The position numbers were made by a program, and so were the translations under genes. Of a stretch of 26,875 nucleotides of DNA, positions 8,301 through 14,651 are shown one piece after another; positions within the stretch are counted from its first letter, which is position 1; each line of letters starts with the position of its first letter. Source of the DNA: Planctomycetota bacterium (lineage in GTDB: Bacteria > Planctomycetota > PUPC01 > JACPCR01); NCBI GenBank assembly GCA_030740295.1, contig JASLXP010001069.1, positions 1-26,875 on the forward strand. The letters run 5' to 3'. The notes under the pieces were generated by a model. The model did not search any database and was not told where the DNA came from. It saw nothing but the letters and a program-made list of their open reading frames with translations.

Positions 8301-9948
8301 GCTGGGCTACATGGGGACGTGCGCGGCCCTCGCTCTTTACGCGGGCGGCTGCGAGACCGGCTTCTTCAATCACGTCGGTCTCGATCCCAGAAGCGCCCGC
8401 GGCAAAGATATCGGAGGCGTAGAGACCTTCCCGCTGACTCCTCATTCGCCCGCGCTCACCGGGGTCATCAACAAACGCATGATAGGCGGCGACCGGGTTA
8501 TGTGGGGAAACCGATTCAAAGAACTGGATGGCCTGGTTGCCGCCGCCAGGAAGCCGGCAAATGCAGAAACGGCATTAGACGAAGATGACGAAGAAGAGGA
8601 AGAGGTGGATGAATTCCTCGACGAAGCCGAAGGCAAGAAGACGCTGACGGTCGCGGAAGAGGCACAGCAGAAACTCGATGCTGAAAAACAGGAACACTTC
8701 ATGAACGCCATGATCGGTGTCTCGTGGATGAACATCTTCAATTGCGATGTGACGCGAGCCATGGCCAACCTGCCGACCCCGCGAAACGTCACCACAGACA
8801 CTCTCCTCATCTTCCCCCGCGGCACTCGCTGGAACGGAGACGGTAGCACCTACCAGGCACCAGCGATCGCCCTCGCCGACGGCTTCGACATGGTGCCCAA
8901 CTACGATTGCATCAGGCTTGTCGACCTCATGCGATACGACACCCTCATGCTGCTCGAAGGCAAAGACGGCGTCACTTCGGAGCTCGTTGCCAAAGTGAAC
9001 CGCTGGCTGCGGAACAAAGTGGGCGGTCTTCTTTACCTCGCCGGCAATCTGAATACCGAGACAGCTCTGTTTCCTGAGCTGACGTTTGATGAAGTGAAGG
9101 AGAATTTCCCGTGGGAAGGTTCCGTCCGCGCTGTGGCCGGTCCAACGACCGAAGAGCCAATCCTAGACCGTAGAAAAAAACCGACCGGCAAGATGCGCAC
9201 GGTTTTCAATCGGCTCGGAGTATTTGAAGCCGACGGGAAAACAGTCACTGCCGAAACATCACGCCTGCGTTACACCTGGGAAGGAGACATCACACCGCTG
9301 CTCACACACAAAGCGGACCCCATTCTTGCACGATGGAATGCCCCCGCGGAAATCAAAGCAGTCGTCCTCTTCGATGGTATTACCGAGGCCGGGCCGGCCT
9401 ACACCGGGCAACTTGAGAGAATCATTCTGGCAGCGGACAAGGCGCGCAATGCTTCAGTCACTCGAAAGCGCCACTGGGGACACATCGTCATGGAGAACGA
9501 TCGTTGGGCCATCCAGGTCGCCCCCCGCGGCTACTACCCCCTGCAGAAGGCCCGGCCGCGCCAGATGAAAGGAGTGGACATCATCACCGGGACCATCAAT
9601 CCCCTCATTCAACATCGGGCGGGTGTTCTCATCCTCAAAGATTACGTTGGCCCCTACGCCGGCGGCAAAGGCGACTGGGCCGTCATGGCTGCATCCGAAC
9701 TGAAAGAAATGAAACTGCTCGAGACCAAGCGGCTCCGAGTGCACTCAAAAGGCGTAACGAGAGTGACGCATATCGGAGAGGACCCCATCAAGCTCGACAG
9801 CAGGGCGGATTTTGAAGAAGTCGAGAATCAGCTAGACGTGTGGAAGCTGAAATGGGAGGGGAAGAAGGCATACAGCGCAACGCAGATTCCCGGTGGATGG
9901 GAACTGCATTTTGTGAGTGATGAGCCGGTAAGCGTGAGTAGTGAGTAA
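5350..9948 (+). CDS. Very large exported HEAT-repeat protein of unknown function
   Basis: A Sec signal peptide is clear when the ATG at 5350 is used (MNTRHSLFLLTAFISFGLVHA, cleaved before EPKT); an upstream TTG at 5326 would spoil it. The 1532-residue protein divides into an N-terminal alpha/beta region (about 22-190) whose pattern recalls TolB-N/CsgG-like domains; a HEAT-like solenoid (about 324-735) of repeated VRxxAxxAL-type helices; and a C-terminal half rich in Trp, Tyr and Gly. An acidic run (about 1076-1097) interrupts that half. The stretch with FFDEPHGPGGGN and then MTYFGSQADAYD resembles a TIM-barrel glycosidase, and LMLLEGKDGVTSELV with WLRNKVGG resembles the glutamine-amidotransferase-like domain seen after some beta-galactosidases; both readings are weak. 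The stop codon lies in heptamer-type repeats. It is divergent from the efflux genes. Real gene: high certainty; function: unknown. Confidence 0.9.
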   Translation: MNTRHSLFLLTAFISFGLVHAEPKTIAIVSHRPNTRGTWGPLKQDQAFRLAAGVILSEHLSKTPSLSLLDWHSTSGTAGIVKSGLYIFQSGDDSDPGFRWKQWRELIRADFFVEYLITQKAFTFDVHTKSKTASKTIASPARQPKLAIGQFVSFVYQHTGTKLTEEQQQKLEDPETTEPSLLFRWAEWYDHRPNMYNDNPWGDPNASAAAIIQKDPKFMRGLAWALTMRLRPIQKRTGAGPVKKRIANPVDFDNHVLRVLDTRWAPMVLPSYRARLKDPQLLKDSIKVLASSEIHFEPADIETEEDDGLGLDDVKPTVQAKTTPEIRKNVCLALSGHRSPVVLSQIIRVLEVDENAAVRAAAAESLGGWPDDDDVEATLHKNATEDPEALVRLAAFESLAKVKALNDPRLALALTDKSAEVKQFAFSWLAQQEGASEKVRALVLKAMGGTDAELRVRAFEIAPTVFQKGGRISAEIKNALTSGSDRLQLAAMNAVSHFELRAMLPVIGEHLLRVSNEDVRTSATETMLQLSPALLNKLVKAVGTDIAPGVLIALARGIGRHGGKEHQPFVETLLKSQARAVRQAAGNALYRIAADNRTTMIRSMLVDPSMRANFSALRLMGRIRGDLLDDLVWAAERHSNEYVRARAMHSLDGMDHSQIHGIALRALSSSYWITRLYGADILTRRAMPGDAETLKAAFSSNRDKWLKLILEDALCKSEGRQPPERTRLRLGKRKHIEGGELPNGWQLWQGTIPKDKKEARKLVEEGYRFGRVFSAPASNAMWAMQTWEDSKGKMDIYLLHMRSQFDGRLNDAAPFMNHLMFFDEPHGPGGGNGADKLRAFLLEFGRPDLIPDANGKTPPLPARVRSAFGYWNRKTIGELSNFIVGVTRMTFGRQYPDIKMYPQTMTYFGSQADAYDITDTDGDYSWRYDHSNLFGHYGKTALMRAIHPDQLVGMVTWMGYIRPARFQLDRVFTDTKFPEGPWRPLGYMGTCAALALYAGGCETGFFNHVGLDPRSARGKDIGGVETFPLTPHSPALTGVINKRMIGGDRVMWGNRFKELDGLVAAARKPANAETALDEDDEEEEEVDEFLDEAEGKKTLTVAEEAQQKLDAEKQEHFMNAMIGVSWMNIFNCDVTRAMANLPTPRNVTTDTLLIFPRGTRWNGDGSTYQAPAIALADGFDMVPNYDCIRLVDLMRYDTLMLLEGKDGVTSELVAKVNRWLRNKVGGLLYLAGNLNTETALFPELTFDEVKENFPWEGSVRAVAGPTTEEPILDRRKKPTGKMRTVFNRLGVFEADGKTVTAETSRLRYTWEGDITPLLTHKADPILARWNAPAEIKAVVLFDGITEAGPAYTGQLERIILAADKARNASVTRKRHWGHIVMENDRWAIQVAPRGYYPLQKARPRQMKGVDIITGTINPLIQHRAGVLILKDYVGPYAGGKGDWAVMAASELKEMKLLETKRLRVHSKGVTRVTHIGEDPIKLDSRADFEEVENQLDVWKLKWEGKKAYSATQIPGGWELHFVSDEPVSVSSE

Positions 9949-9970
9949 TGCATAATGCGTGATGCGCACT
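9940..9970. repeat. Heptamer repeat array at the 3' end of the HEAT-protein gene
   Basis: Words of the family GTGAGTA, GTAATGC, ATAATGC and GTGATGC run through the last codons and stop of the large gene and just beyond. They are the same repeat type as those at 3678-3709 and 3809-3841. Confidence 0.7.
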
Positions 9971-9972
9971 GC

Positions 9973-10508
9973 ATCCATATAAGTTACTACGTACGAAATT
10001 CCTGTTATGGATATGTTTTCGGGTCACGTCCGGGGCCTGCCGCGGCGAGCATGATTGGTGGCCAAGACGGGAGAGCTTTTACGGGTTTAAGAAATGGGAG
10101 TCCTCTTGTTCAGGGGCGAAGCCCCGGTCGTTTGCCTAGCCCAGCCCAACGGGCTGGGTTTAGAGAAGGATTGCCATTCAGGGGCAACGCCCCGGCCATT
10201 TGCAGCAGATCAGTCGTGCAAATGGTCGGGGCGTTGCCCCTTTGATTGTGCTTCATTACTTCCCAGCCCGCCGGGCTGGGCTAGGCAAACCGGCGGGGCG
10301 TTGCCCCTGAAATCCGTAAAGACACCCCCGTCGTGACCTACTCGATAGATCGAGATTCCCTCGCAGTACTTGCCAACAGCGCATCAACCGAAAGAGTATG
10401 CTGTTGGCTTTATTGGAGTTGTCTCTTGGCTTCTAGCCGTCAATCACCGCGCCACGGGGGCAGGCCCGTGGAGGCGGGGAAGCGTATCCATAAAAGTCAC
10501 TACGTACG
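9973..10508. repeat. Nested palindromic mosaic bounded by direct repeats (REP/MITE-like)
   Basis: Two 23-bp direct repeats (9973-9995 and 10486-10508, 21 of 23 identical, ending in the palindrome CGTACG) bound the element. Inside, 10111-10158 and 10262-10309 are inverted 48-bp arms matching at about 41 positions. Between them a second hairpin pairs 10180-10204 with 10217-10241 (24 of 25) around a 12-base loop. Further outside, GGGCCTGCC at 10033-10041 pairs with 10459-10467, and sequences after the left CGTACG resemble the reverse complement of those before the right one. The whole is therefore an imperfect palindrome. Small modules recur: GGGGCAACGCCCC-type and CCAGCCC-NNN-GGGCTGG hairpins. 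I see no believable ORF. It fills most of the 630-bp gap and could also act as a transcript end for the upstream gene. Confidence 0.85.
10111..10309. other. Core cruciform: outer 48-bp arms enclosing a 25-bp hairpin
   Basis: The two arms (10111-10158; 10262-10309) each contain an 8-bp-stem mini-hairpin of the type CCCAGCCC/GGGCTGGG. The enclosed hairpin (10180-10241) repeats the GGGGCAACGCCCC module at both ends. On either strand an RNA copy would fold into a very stable branched structure. Confidence 0.85.
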
Positions 10509-10580
10509 CAAGCGGCGATTACTGTAGATCGGGGCACCTGAATACACTTGAAGGCTTTGGGCCAATGTTGGAGGGGCATC

Positions 10581-10757
10581 ATGCCACAGGCGGGCCGCAT
10601 GCAGCCGTCACACATCCGTCTGAATCTGCAGGATCTGATGGTGATTTCGTTATTGATGGCCGTTCTCTACGGTCTGAACAAGGTCCTGCTGCTCAGCATC
10701 GAGGACAAGCTTTTTTACCTGCTGTGGCTCGTCTTCCGAATTCTTTCAGGGGTGTGA
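10581..10757 (+). CDS. Small membrane protein, truncated first member of a tandem family
   Basis: This 58-residue protein starts at ATG 10581 behind a strong Shine-Dalgarno (GGAGG at 10570-10574, 6-base spacer). After a short polar N-terminus, LNLQDLMVISLLMAVLYGLN matches the start of the two following genes (ITIQDVFAGLIVFSVMCGLC and TTLQDVFAALILFSITCGLC). It then has a second hydrophobic segment (LFYLLWLVFRILSGV) and stops. Sequence after the stop shows no continuation of the homology in any frame, so this is a short paralogue and not a simple frameshift. Family unknown to me. It could be a decayed copy, but the good ribosome site argues that it is translated. Confidence 0.6.
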   Translation: MPQAGRMQPSHIRLNLQDLMVISLLMAVLYGLNKVLLLSIEDKLFYLLWLVFRILSGV

Positions 10758-10826
10758 AGGCCGCGCTTAACTGTTGAGATCTGTGCTGACAGCACACCTG
10801 TCAATTACACAGGGACCAGTATTTCT

Positions 10827-11354
10827 ATGAACGCGTCGGCACCCGAAACAGGTCTGATCCGCCAGATAACGATCCAGGATGTCTTCGCAGGCCTGATCGT
10901 CTTCTCTGTCATGTGCGGATTGTGCGAGTTGCTTGCCAACAGTGTGGTCCTCAGATTTGAAGGACAGGTCCAATGGTGGGAACCGAAGCCAGGATTTCTA
11001 CATTTTCAAATCTTTCTGTTGATGCTTCCGAATGGCATCCTCGCTTTTGCTCTGCAATCTGGCCGGGACGATCTACAGACATGTTTCTACCTGCAGTATT
11101 ACATCATCTCGGTCATGTCGATTGCCCTTGTCCTATTCGTGTTTGTCACCCCTGAATGGTTGAAAGCCATGCACGTCGGGATGTCAGCATTACTTGTGGT
11201 GCACTTGGTTGTGTCAATACTTTTCGTCTTTTTCGATGAGCAATCCTCGTTGGCTGTTCGCGTCCCGCTAGCAATTCAGGCTCAGTTAGCCCTGATAATC
11301 AATGAGTACATTTGGCGAAAGGGAGTCTGGCCCGGTACCTATCCACCGTTCTGA
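10827..11354 (+). CDS. Four-TM membrane protein of unknown family, tandem copy 2
   Basis: The predicted protein has 175 residues and about four membrane segments (roughly 19-41, 58-76, 90-112, 119-141), with a short polar N-terminus. It shares with the next gene the motifs QDVFA (18-22), CGLCELL (30-36), SVVLRF-GQ, QIFLLMLP (61-68) and a late MHxxM...LVVH segment. The ATG at 10827 follows AGGGA at 10810-10814 with a somewhat long spacer. The gene follows the truncated paralogue after 69 bp on the same strand. I recognise no family or catalytic motif; a membrane-embedded partner or signalling role is possible but unsupported. Confidence 0.75.
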   Translation: MNASAPETGLIRQITIQDVFAGLIVFSVMCGLCELLANSVVLRFEGQVQWWEPKPGFLHFQIFLLMLPNGILAFALQSGRDDLQTCFYLQYYIISVMSIALVLFVFVTPEWLKAMHVGMSALLVVHLVVSILFVFFDEQSSLAVRVPLAIQAQLALIINEYIWRKGVWPGTYPPF

Positions 11355-11506
11355 CGCACCCGGGGATGTCGTGCGAATAGACCGCCGTCGATAGTCCGCG
11401 GAATGAACGTCCGATGCTGGGATGCCACCGCCATACCCTCAGTGTCCCGAATCTGCATGATTGTCGAGCGACAATGGACCTTCACTGGAATCTGGTATCG
11501 GTACCC

Positions 11507-11998
11507 ATGAATTCTTCTGTCCCCACATCGCGTTGGACTGGTCTGACAACACTCCAGGATGTCTTTGCGGCCCTGATCCTGTTCTCGATCACCTGCGGGC
11601 TGTGCGAGCTTCTCAGCAGCAGTGTTATTCTCAGATTTCAGGGACAAAGGTATCCACACTGGGCTCCGAATCCAGGTCTCGTGCGTTTGCAGATATTCTT
11701 GCTGCTGCTGCCGGAAGCAATCCTTCTTTTCTCTGCACTTTCCGGAAGAAAGAAACTTCCCGAAACGTTCAGGGCGAGAATCTACATCCATGCCCTCTGC
11801 GCGGTGTCCATTGGTTTTTTCGTGCTGGTCAGTTCCGATCTGTTGGGGCCGATGCACACCTCAATGGCATTCACGCTCGTCGTGCACTTTTTCTTTTCGC
11901 TTATTCCGATCTTCAAGCTCGACGGTCCGTCGCTTTACGACCTCCTGTTGCTTTATCAGGCGTTAACGGTAGAGGCTCTCCATTATTACCTGTGGTAG
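11507..11998 (+). CDS. Four-TM membrane protein of unknown family, tandem copy 3
   Basis: This 163-residue protein is a paralogue of the preceding gene: TLQDVFAALILFSITCGLC, SSVILRFQGQ, LQIFLLLLPEAIL and MHTSMAFTLVVHFFF match it in order. The ATG at 11507 (MNSSVP) is chosen because it lines up with MNASAP of copy 2; an ATG at 11414 would add 31 residues of unrelated, poorly conserved sequence. No strong Shine-Dalgarno precedes either. About four membrane segments are predicted, with a 152-bp gap from copy 2. It ends 58 bp before the convergent CPBP protease gene. Function unknown. Confidence 0.75.
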   Translation: MNSSVPTSRWTGLTTLQDVFAALILFSITCGLCELLSSSVILRFQGQRYPHWAPNPGLVRLQIFLLLLPEAILLFSALSGRKKLPETFRARIYIHALCAVSIGFFVLVSSDLLGPMHTSMAFTLVVHFFFSLIPIFKLDGPSLYDLLLLYQALTVEALHYYLW

Positions 11999-12000
11999 TA

Positions 12001-12032
12001 AAGGGCACAGCCACACATGAGCCCCGGCCCTT
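12001..12032. terminator. Possible weak hairpin between convergent genes
   Basis: AAGGGC (12001-12006) can pair with GCCCTT (12027-12032) across a 20-base loop in the gap between copy 3 and the protease gene. The stem is only 6 bp and the T-tract is short, so this is a weak candidate for a shared terminator. Confidence 0.25.
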
Positions 12033-12055
12033 TCTGATTGGCGCCGAAGCTGGCT

Positions 12056-13006
12056 TCAAGAATAAAAAGCCACCACCAGGATGTCGTAAATCACGTGGGT
12101 GTAGACCGCCACGGCCAGGCCGCGAAACTGAAAGATCGCTGCGAGGATACCGCCGGCGAGAAACCGGAAGGTGAACACGTCCCAGACCAGGGCGTCTCCA
12201 TGATGCCCGATGTGATGGAAGGCAGAGAATACCAGCGAACCGATCACGACACTGACGCAGGCCACCGCGAACTTCGGCGTCATCTGCAGCTTTCTACAGG
12301 TAGCGACGAGGATGCAGAAAGCAAACAGAACCAGGATGGACGCTCCCAGAACATAAGGTGCATGCCCGACATAGGCTGAGCAGAAACTGTTCCACGAGTC
12401 GCCTACTCCGGGCACGGCGAGTTCATAAATCGCTGTTGTGATGAGGCCAAAGACGGCAACGATCACCGCAGCTTTGGCAAACTGCTCTTTTTCGAAAACA
12501 AGAATGCCGAGGAAGTAGAGACCACCCACGAGAATCAGGCGAAAGACGAGCTCTTCATATACGCCGGCGCCGATGGAAAGCATGATGGGGTCTATGGATT
12601 GAGGCAGCGAGGGGGACATCGCCAGAGGGCTGAACCCGGCACTTGGGAGCAGGTTCATGACAAACACGACCACGTGTCCCAGAAAAAAGCCATAGACCCC
12701 GGCCTCCAGAAGAAGGATCGGGATCGAGGCAAATCTGTTTTCGGTATCCTTTTTTGCCTGCACAAAAGCCACCACCAGTATGAGCACCATCACGGAATTG
12801 AACAGCAGCGAAACGCTGAAGAACGTGATGCCGCCGAGGTTGACCAGTATCTGATGCAGGTACTCGAACGGAACGTGCGCCATCACTCCGGCCGCGTTGA
12901 CAATTTCCGGCTGAGCCTGGAGTAACCACACCTCGTAGATGAGAAGGAGCGGTACGACCAGAATCAGACTGAATGCAAGTGTTTGGGTGCGCTGATAGTA
13001 GCCCAC
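12056..13006 (-). CDS. CPBP-family (CAAX-like) intramembrane metalloprotease
   Basis: This is a polytopic membrane protein of 316 residues. The three hallmark motifs of CPBP/Abi proteases are visible: EELVFR (E151, E152, R156), FHHIG (H264, H265) and a late His in THVIYD (H304). Members cleave or process membrane-embedded substrates, act in prenyl-protein-type processing, or serve as bacteriocin self-immunity; the substrate here is unknown. The start is GTG at 13006 with AGGA just upstream (about 13010-13013), followed immediately by GYYQRT and a first membrane helix. The gene is convergent with three tandem small membrane proteins, which makes them candidate but unproven substrates. A sigma70-like promoter with a palindrome lies about 80 bp upstream. 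Confidence 0.85.
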   Translation of the reverse strand: MGYYQRTQTLAFSLILVVPLLLIYEVWLLQAQPEIVNAAGVMAHVPFEYLHQILVNLGGITFFSVSLLFNSVMVLILVVAFVQAKKDTENRFASIPILLLEAGVYGFFLGHVVVFVMNLLPSAGFSPLAMSPSLPQSIDPIMLSIGAGVYEELVFRLILVGGLYFLGILVFEKEQFAKAAVIVAVFGLITTAIYELAVPGVGDSWNSFCSAYVGHAPYVLGASILVLFAFCILVATCRKLQMTPKFAVACVSVVIGSLVFSAFHHIGHHGDALVWDVFTFRFLAGGILAAIFQFRGLAVAVYTHVIYDILVVAFYS

Positions 13007-13082
13007 GTTTCCTAGCCTGTGGAGGAAAACAATGGGCGGCGGGTCAGGCTTTTTGGAGCGTCATCTCGTTTAGGGAGGCGAG

Positions 13083-13110
13083 ATTATACGCGTATGTTGT
13101 TCAGCAACAA
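13083..13110 (-). promoter_or_regulatory. Candidate sigma70 promoter for the CPBP protease gene
   Basis: On the minus strand TTGTTG (13105-13110) and a perfect TATAAT (13083-13088) are separated by 16 bp, about 77 bp upstream of the GTG start. An 8-bp inverted repeat (GCGAGATT at 13078-13085, AATCTCGC at 13109-13116) overlaps both boxes and could be an operator. Confidence 0.5.
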
Positions 13111-13115
13111 TCTCG

Positions 13116-13499
13116 CTATTCGTGAATGGCAGACTCGATGACTTCGGGAGCAAATGCCTCTTCAAAGCCGTAGACATCGAAGAAATCTTCCTTCTTATCG
13201 TCCGGGGTTTTCTTCAAAAGCTCTGCTTCAATGAGTTTGAAAACGAGCTCGCCGAAGTCGTCCGTGCTGTCGACGTTCCAGCAATCGAACACGGTCATGG
13301 AAAGCATGCCGAATTGCTCGATGGCCATCTCACGGATGCAGAGTGCCAGCTCTGTTCCGTTCACATGGCCCTTTCTGCCCAGACGTTTCTGAGCATATTC
13401 CAGAGCTTCATAGATGAAATAGTATGCCTGAATCGGGTAGCGGCTGTCTTCCCGAACAAGCTTCAACAGTTCTTGTTCGAACGAATCTGGACCGTTCAT
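13116..13499 (-). CDS. Minf_1886-family small acidic protein
   Basis: The protein matches the Minf_1886 family (Plancto_Ver_chp, TIGR04138), restricted largely to Planctomycetes, Verrucomicrobia and relatives. Function is unknown. Typical features are the paired helix blocks: YPIQAYYFIYEALEYAQK, then LALCIREMAIEQFG, then a conserved FDCWNV with the FGELVF segment. At about 127 residues it is of usual length, soluble and acidic. The start at ATG 13499 (MNGPDS) is preferred because GGGAG at 13506-13510 sits 6 bases upstream; the ATG at 13505 would abut that site. It lies between the protease gene (109 bp on) and the aldo/keto reductase gene, all on the same strand. Confidence 0.88.
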   Translation of the reverse strand: MNGPDSFEQELLKLVREDSRYPIQAYYFIYEALEYAQKRLGRKGHVNGTELALCIREMAIEQFGMLSMTVFDCWNVDSTDDFGELVFKLIEAELLKKTPDDKKEDFFDVYGFEEAFAPEVIESAIHE

Positions 13500-13530
13500 G
13501 TACATCTCCCATCATTTATGCTGAATCTGC

Positions 13531-13548
13531 CGCCCCGATCAGTCGGGG
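13531..13548. repeat. Small perfect hairpin (GCCCCGA...TCGGGGC)
   Basis: A 7-bp perfect stem with a TCAG loop lies between the aldo/keto reductase stop and the Minf_1886 start. No T-tract follows on the minus strand, so it is not a standard intrinsic terminator. Its GC-rich style resembles the modules in the 10111-10309 mosaic. Confidence 0.5.
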
Positions 13549-13648
13549 CTGGATTGAGCTCGCAGGCGGATTCCTGTTGCGTGTTTCCTGTCCCAGTTGC
13601 GAGCCAGTCAGCTATTCTGCCGTCACTTCTGCTCTTTCACCACAAAAA

Positions 13649-14602
13649 TCACAGACTTGCTTCATCAAATTCTTTGAACACGCCCGATGCGGGCGGACAG
13701 AGCGCCGCGGTGACGTTGGCCTCTAACTGCTCGACATTCAGGCTGCCGAGCGGATGTCCATGAACGCGTTCATCTCGCAGGCAATAATGCAGGGCAAGCG
13801 AAAGAAGGCTGATGCCGCGCTCCTCACACCAGAGCCGCATATTCTCCGCGCGCTCCGGCTCACTGCCCGGATTCCACTTTTCGCGCGGGATTAGCTTTTC
13901 GACCGGCACGCCCGTCAGCAATCCGCGTTTGATCACCCAGCCGTTTATGACACCGATCCCTTTTTTCGCGGCCGCGGGGATGATATCAGCCGCCGAATCC
14001 TGGCCAAAGAGATTGAAACGGTCGAACGTCAAGAGAACGTCGATGTCCCCTTCCTCGATGGCCTTCAGGTGAAACTCGGGCGGATTCATGCCATAGCCGA
14101 CGTTGCGAATCGAACCTTCTTCTTTGCATTGTCTGAGCCCGTCGAGCACGCCATCGTCTGCAAGCGTAGGCTCAATCTCACCGGGGTCGTGGATGAGCAT
14201 CGCGTCGAAAAACGTCGTGCCGAGAATCTCCAACTGATCAGAGACATCAGCTTGTGCACGTGCCGCGGAATAATCGGCGCGGCCTTCGCCGTAGCCGCCC
14301 CACCGGGCTGCGCTGTGACAGCAGAGCCGCCCGCTGATGAGGATCTCTTCCCGATTGACCACGCCCTGTTTGATGGCCAGTCCCAGCTTGCGAAGTGAAT
14401 CGCCATAGCACCGCGCGCAATCAAAATGATTGACGCCAAGGTCGACGGCCCTGCGGATCAACCCCATGGCTTCGTCGTCAGTAACGGGCCCGAAATGATT
14501 GCCGAATCCCTGGGTGCCGAAGGGGATGACCGGGATGCTGAGCCCGCTTTTTCCCCAGACTCTTCTCGGGACACAGTTTTCTGTTAACAGGGCATTGGTC
14601 AT
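13649..14602 (-). CDS. Aldo/keto reductase-family protein with substituted catalytic Lys
   Basis: This 317-residue TIM-barrel protein is of the AKR family, which reduces carbonyls with NAD(P)H. The N-terminal RRVWGKSGLSIPVIPFGT is a classic AKR start. The catalytic tetrad is only partly kept: Asp61 (NHFDCARCYG), Tyr66 and His138 (LIHDP) are present, but the lysine expected in IST-K is replaced in LISGRL by Arg92. The sequence after it (CCHSAARWGG) is also atypical. It may therefore be an altered or inactive reductase, or a lyase-like member. ATG at 14602 is the natural start. It follows the DUF4861 gene by 49 bp on the same strand, suggesting one transcript and possibly a role in sugar or uronate metabolism (inference). 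Confidence 0.85.
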   Translation of the reverse strand: MTNALLTENCVPRRVWGKSGLSIPVIPFGTQGFGNHFGPVTDDEAMGLIRRAVDLGVNHFDCARCYGDSLRKLGLAIKQGVVNREEILISGRLCCHSAARWGGYGEGRADYSAARAQADVSDQLEILGTTFFDAMLIHDPGEIEPTLADDGVLDGLRQCKEEGSIRNVGYGMNPPEFHLKAIEEGDIDVLLTFDRFNLFGQDSAADIIPAAAKKGIGVINGWVIKRGLLTGVPVEKLIPREKWNPGSEPERAENMRLWCEERGISLLSLALHYCLRDERVHGHPLGSLNVEQLEANVTAALCPPASGVFKEFDEASL

Positions 14603-14651
14603 GGTTCTACTTTCTCTGTTTTTGAGGAGTGACGAGCGCGTGGGTCACCGA

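Noticed and set aside
9973..10508. Prophage or integrase attachment site
   Set aside because: No integrase or phage gene is nearby; the direct repeats are explained better by the mosaic element itself.
10333..10527. 64-residue ORF at the right side of the palindromic mosaic
   Set aside because: It runs through repeat-derived sequence, has no ribosome site and overlaps the direct repeat.
10581..10826. First tandem copy as a frameshifted full-length gene
   Set aside because: Sequence after the stop does not match the later parts of copies 2 and 3 in any frame; it is a short copy.
13531..13548. Intrinsic terminator after the aldo/keto reductase gene
   Set aside because: A 7-bp stem with no T-tract on the minus strand is not enough for a rho-independent terminator.
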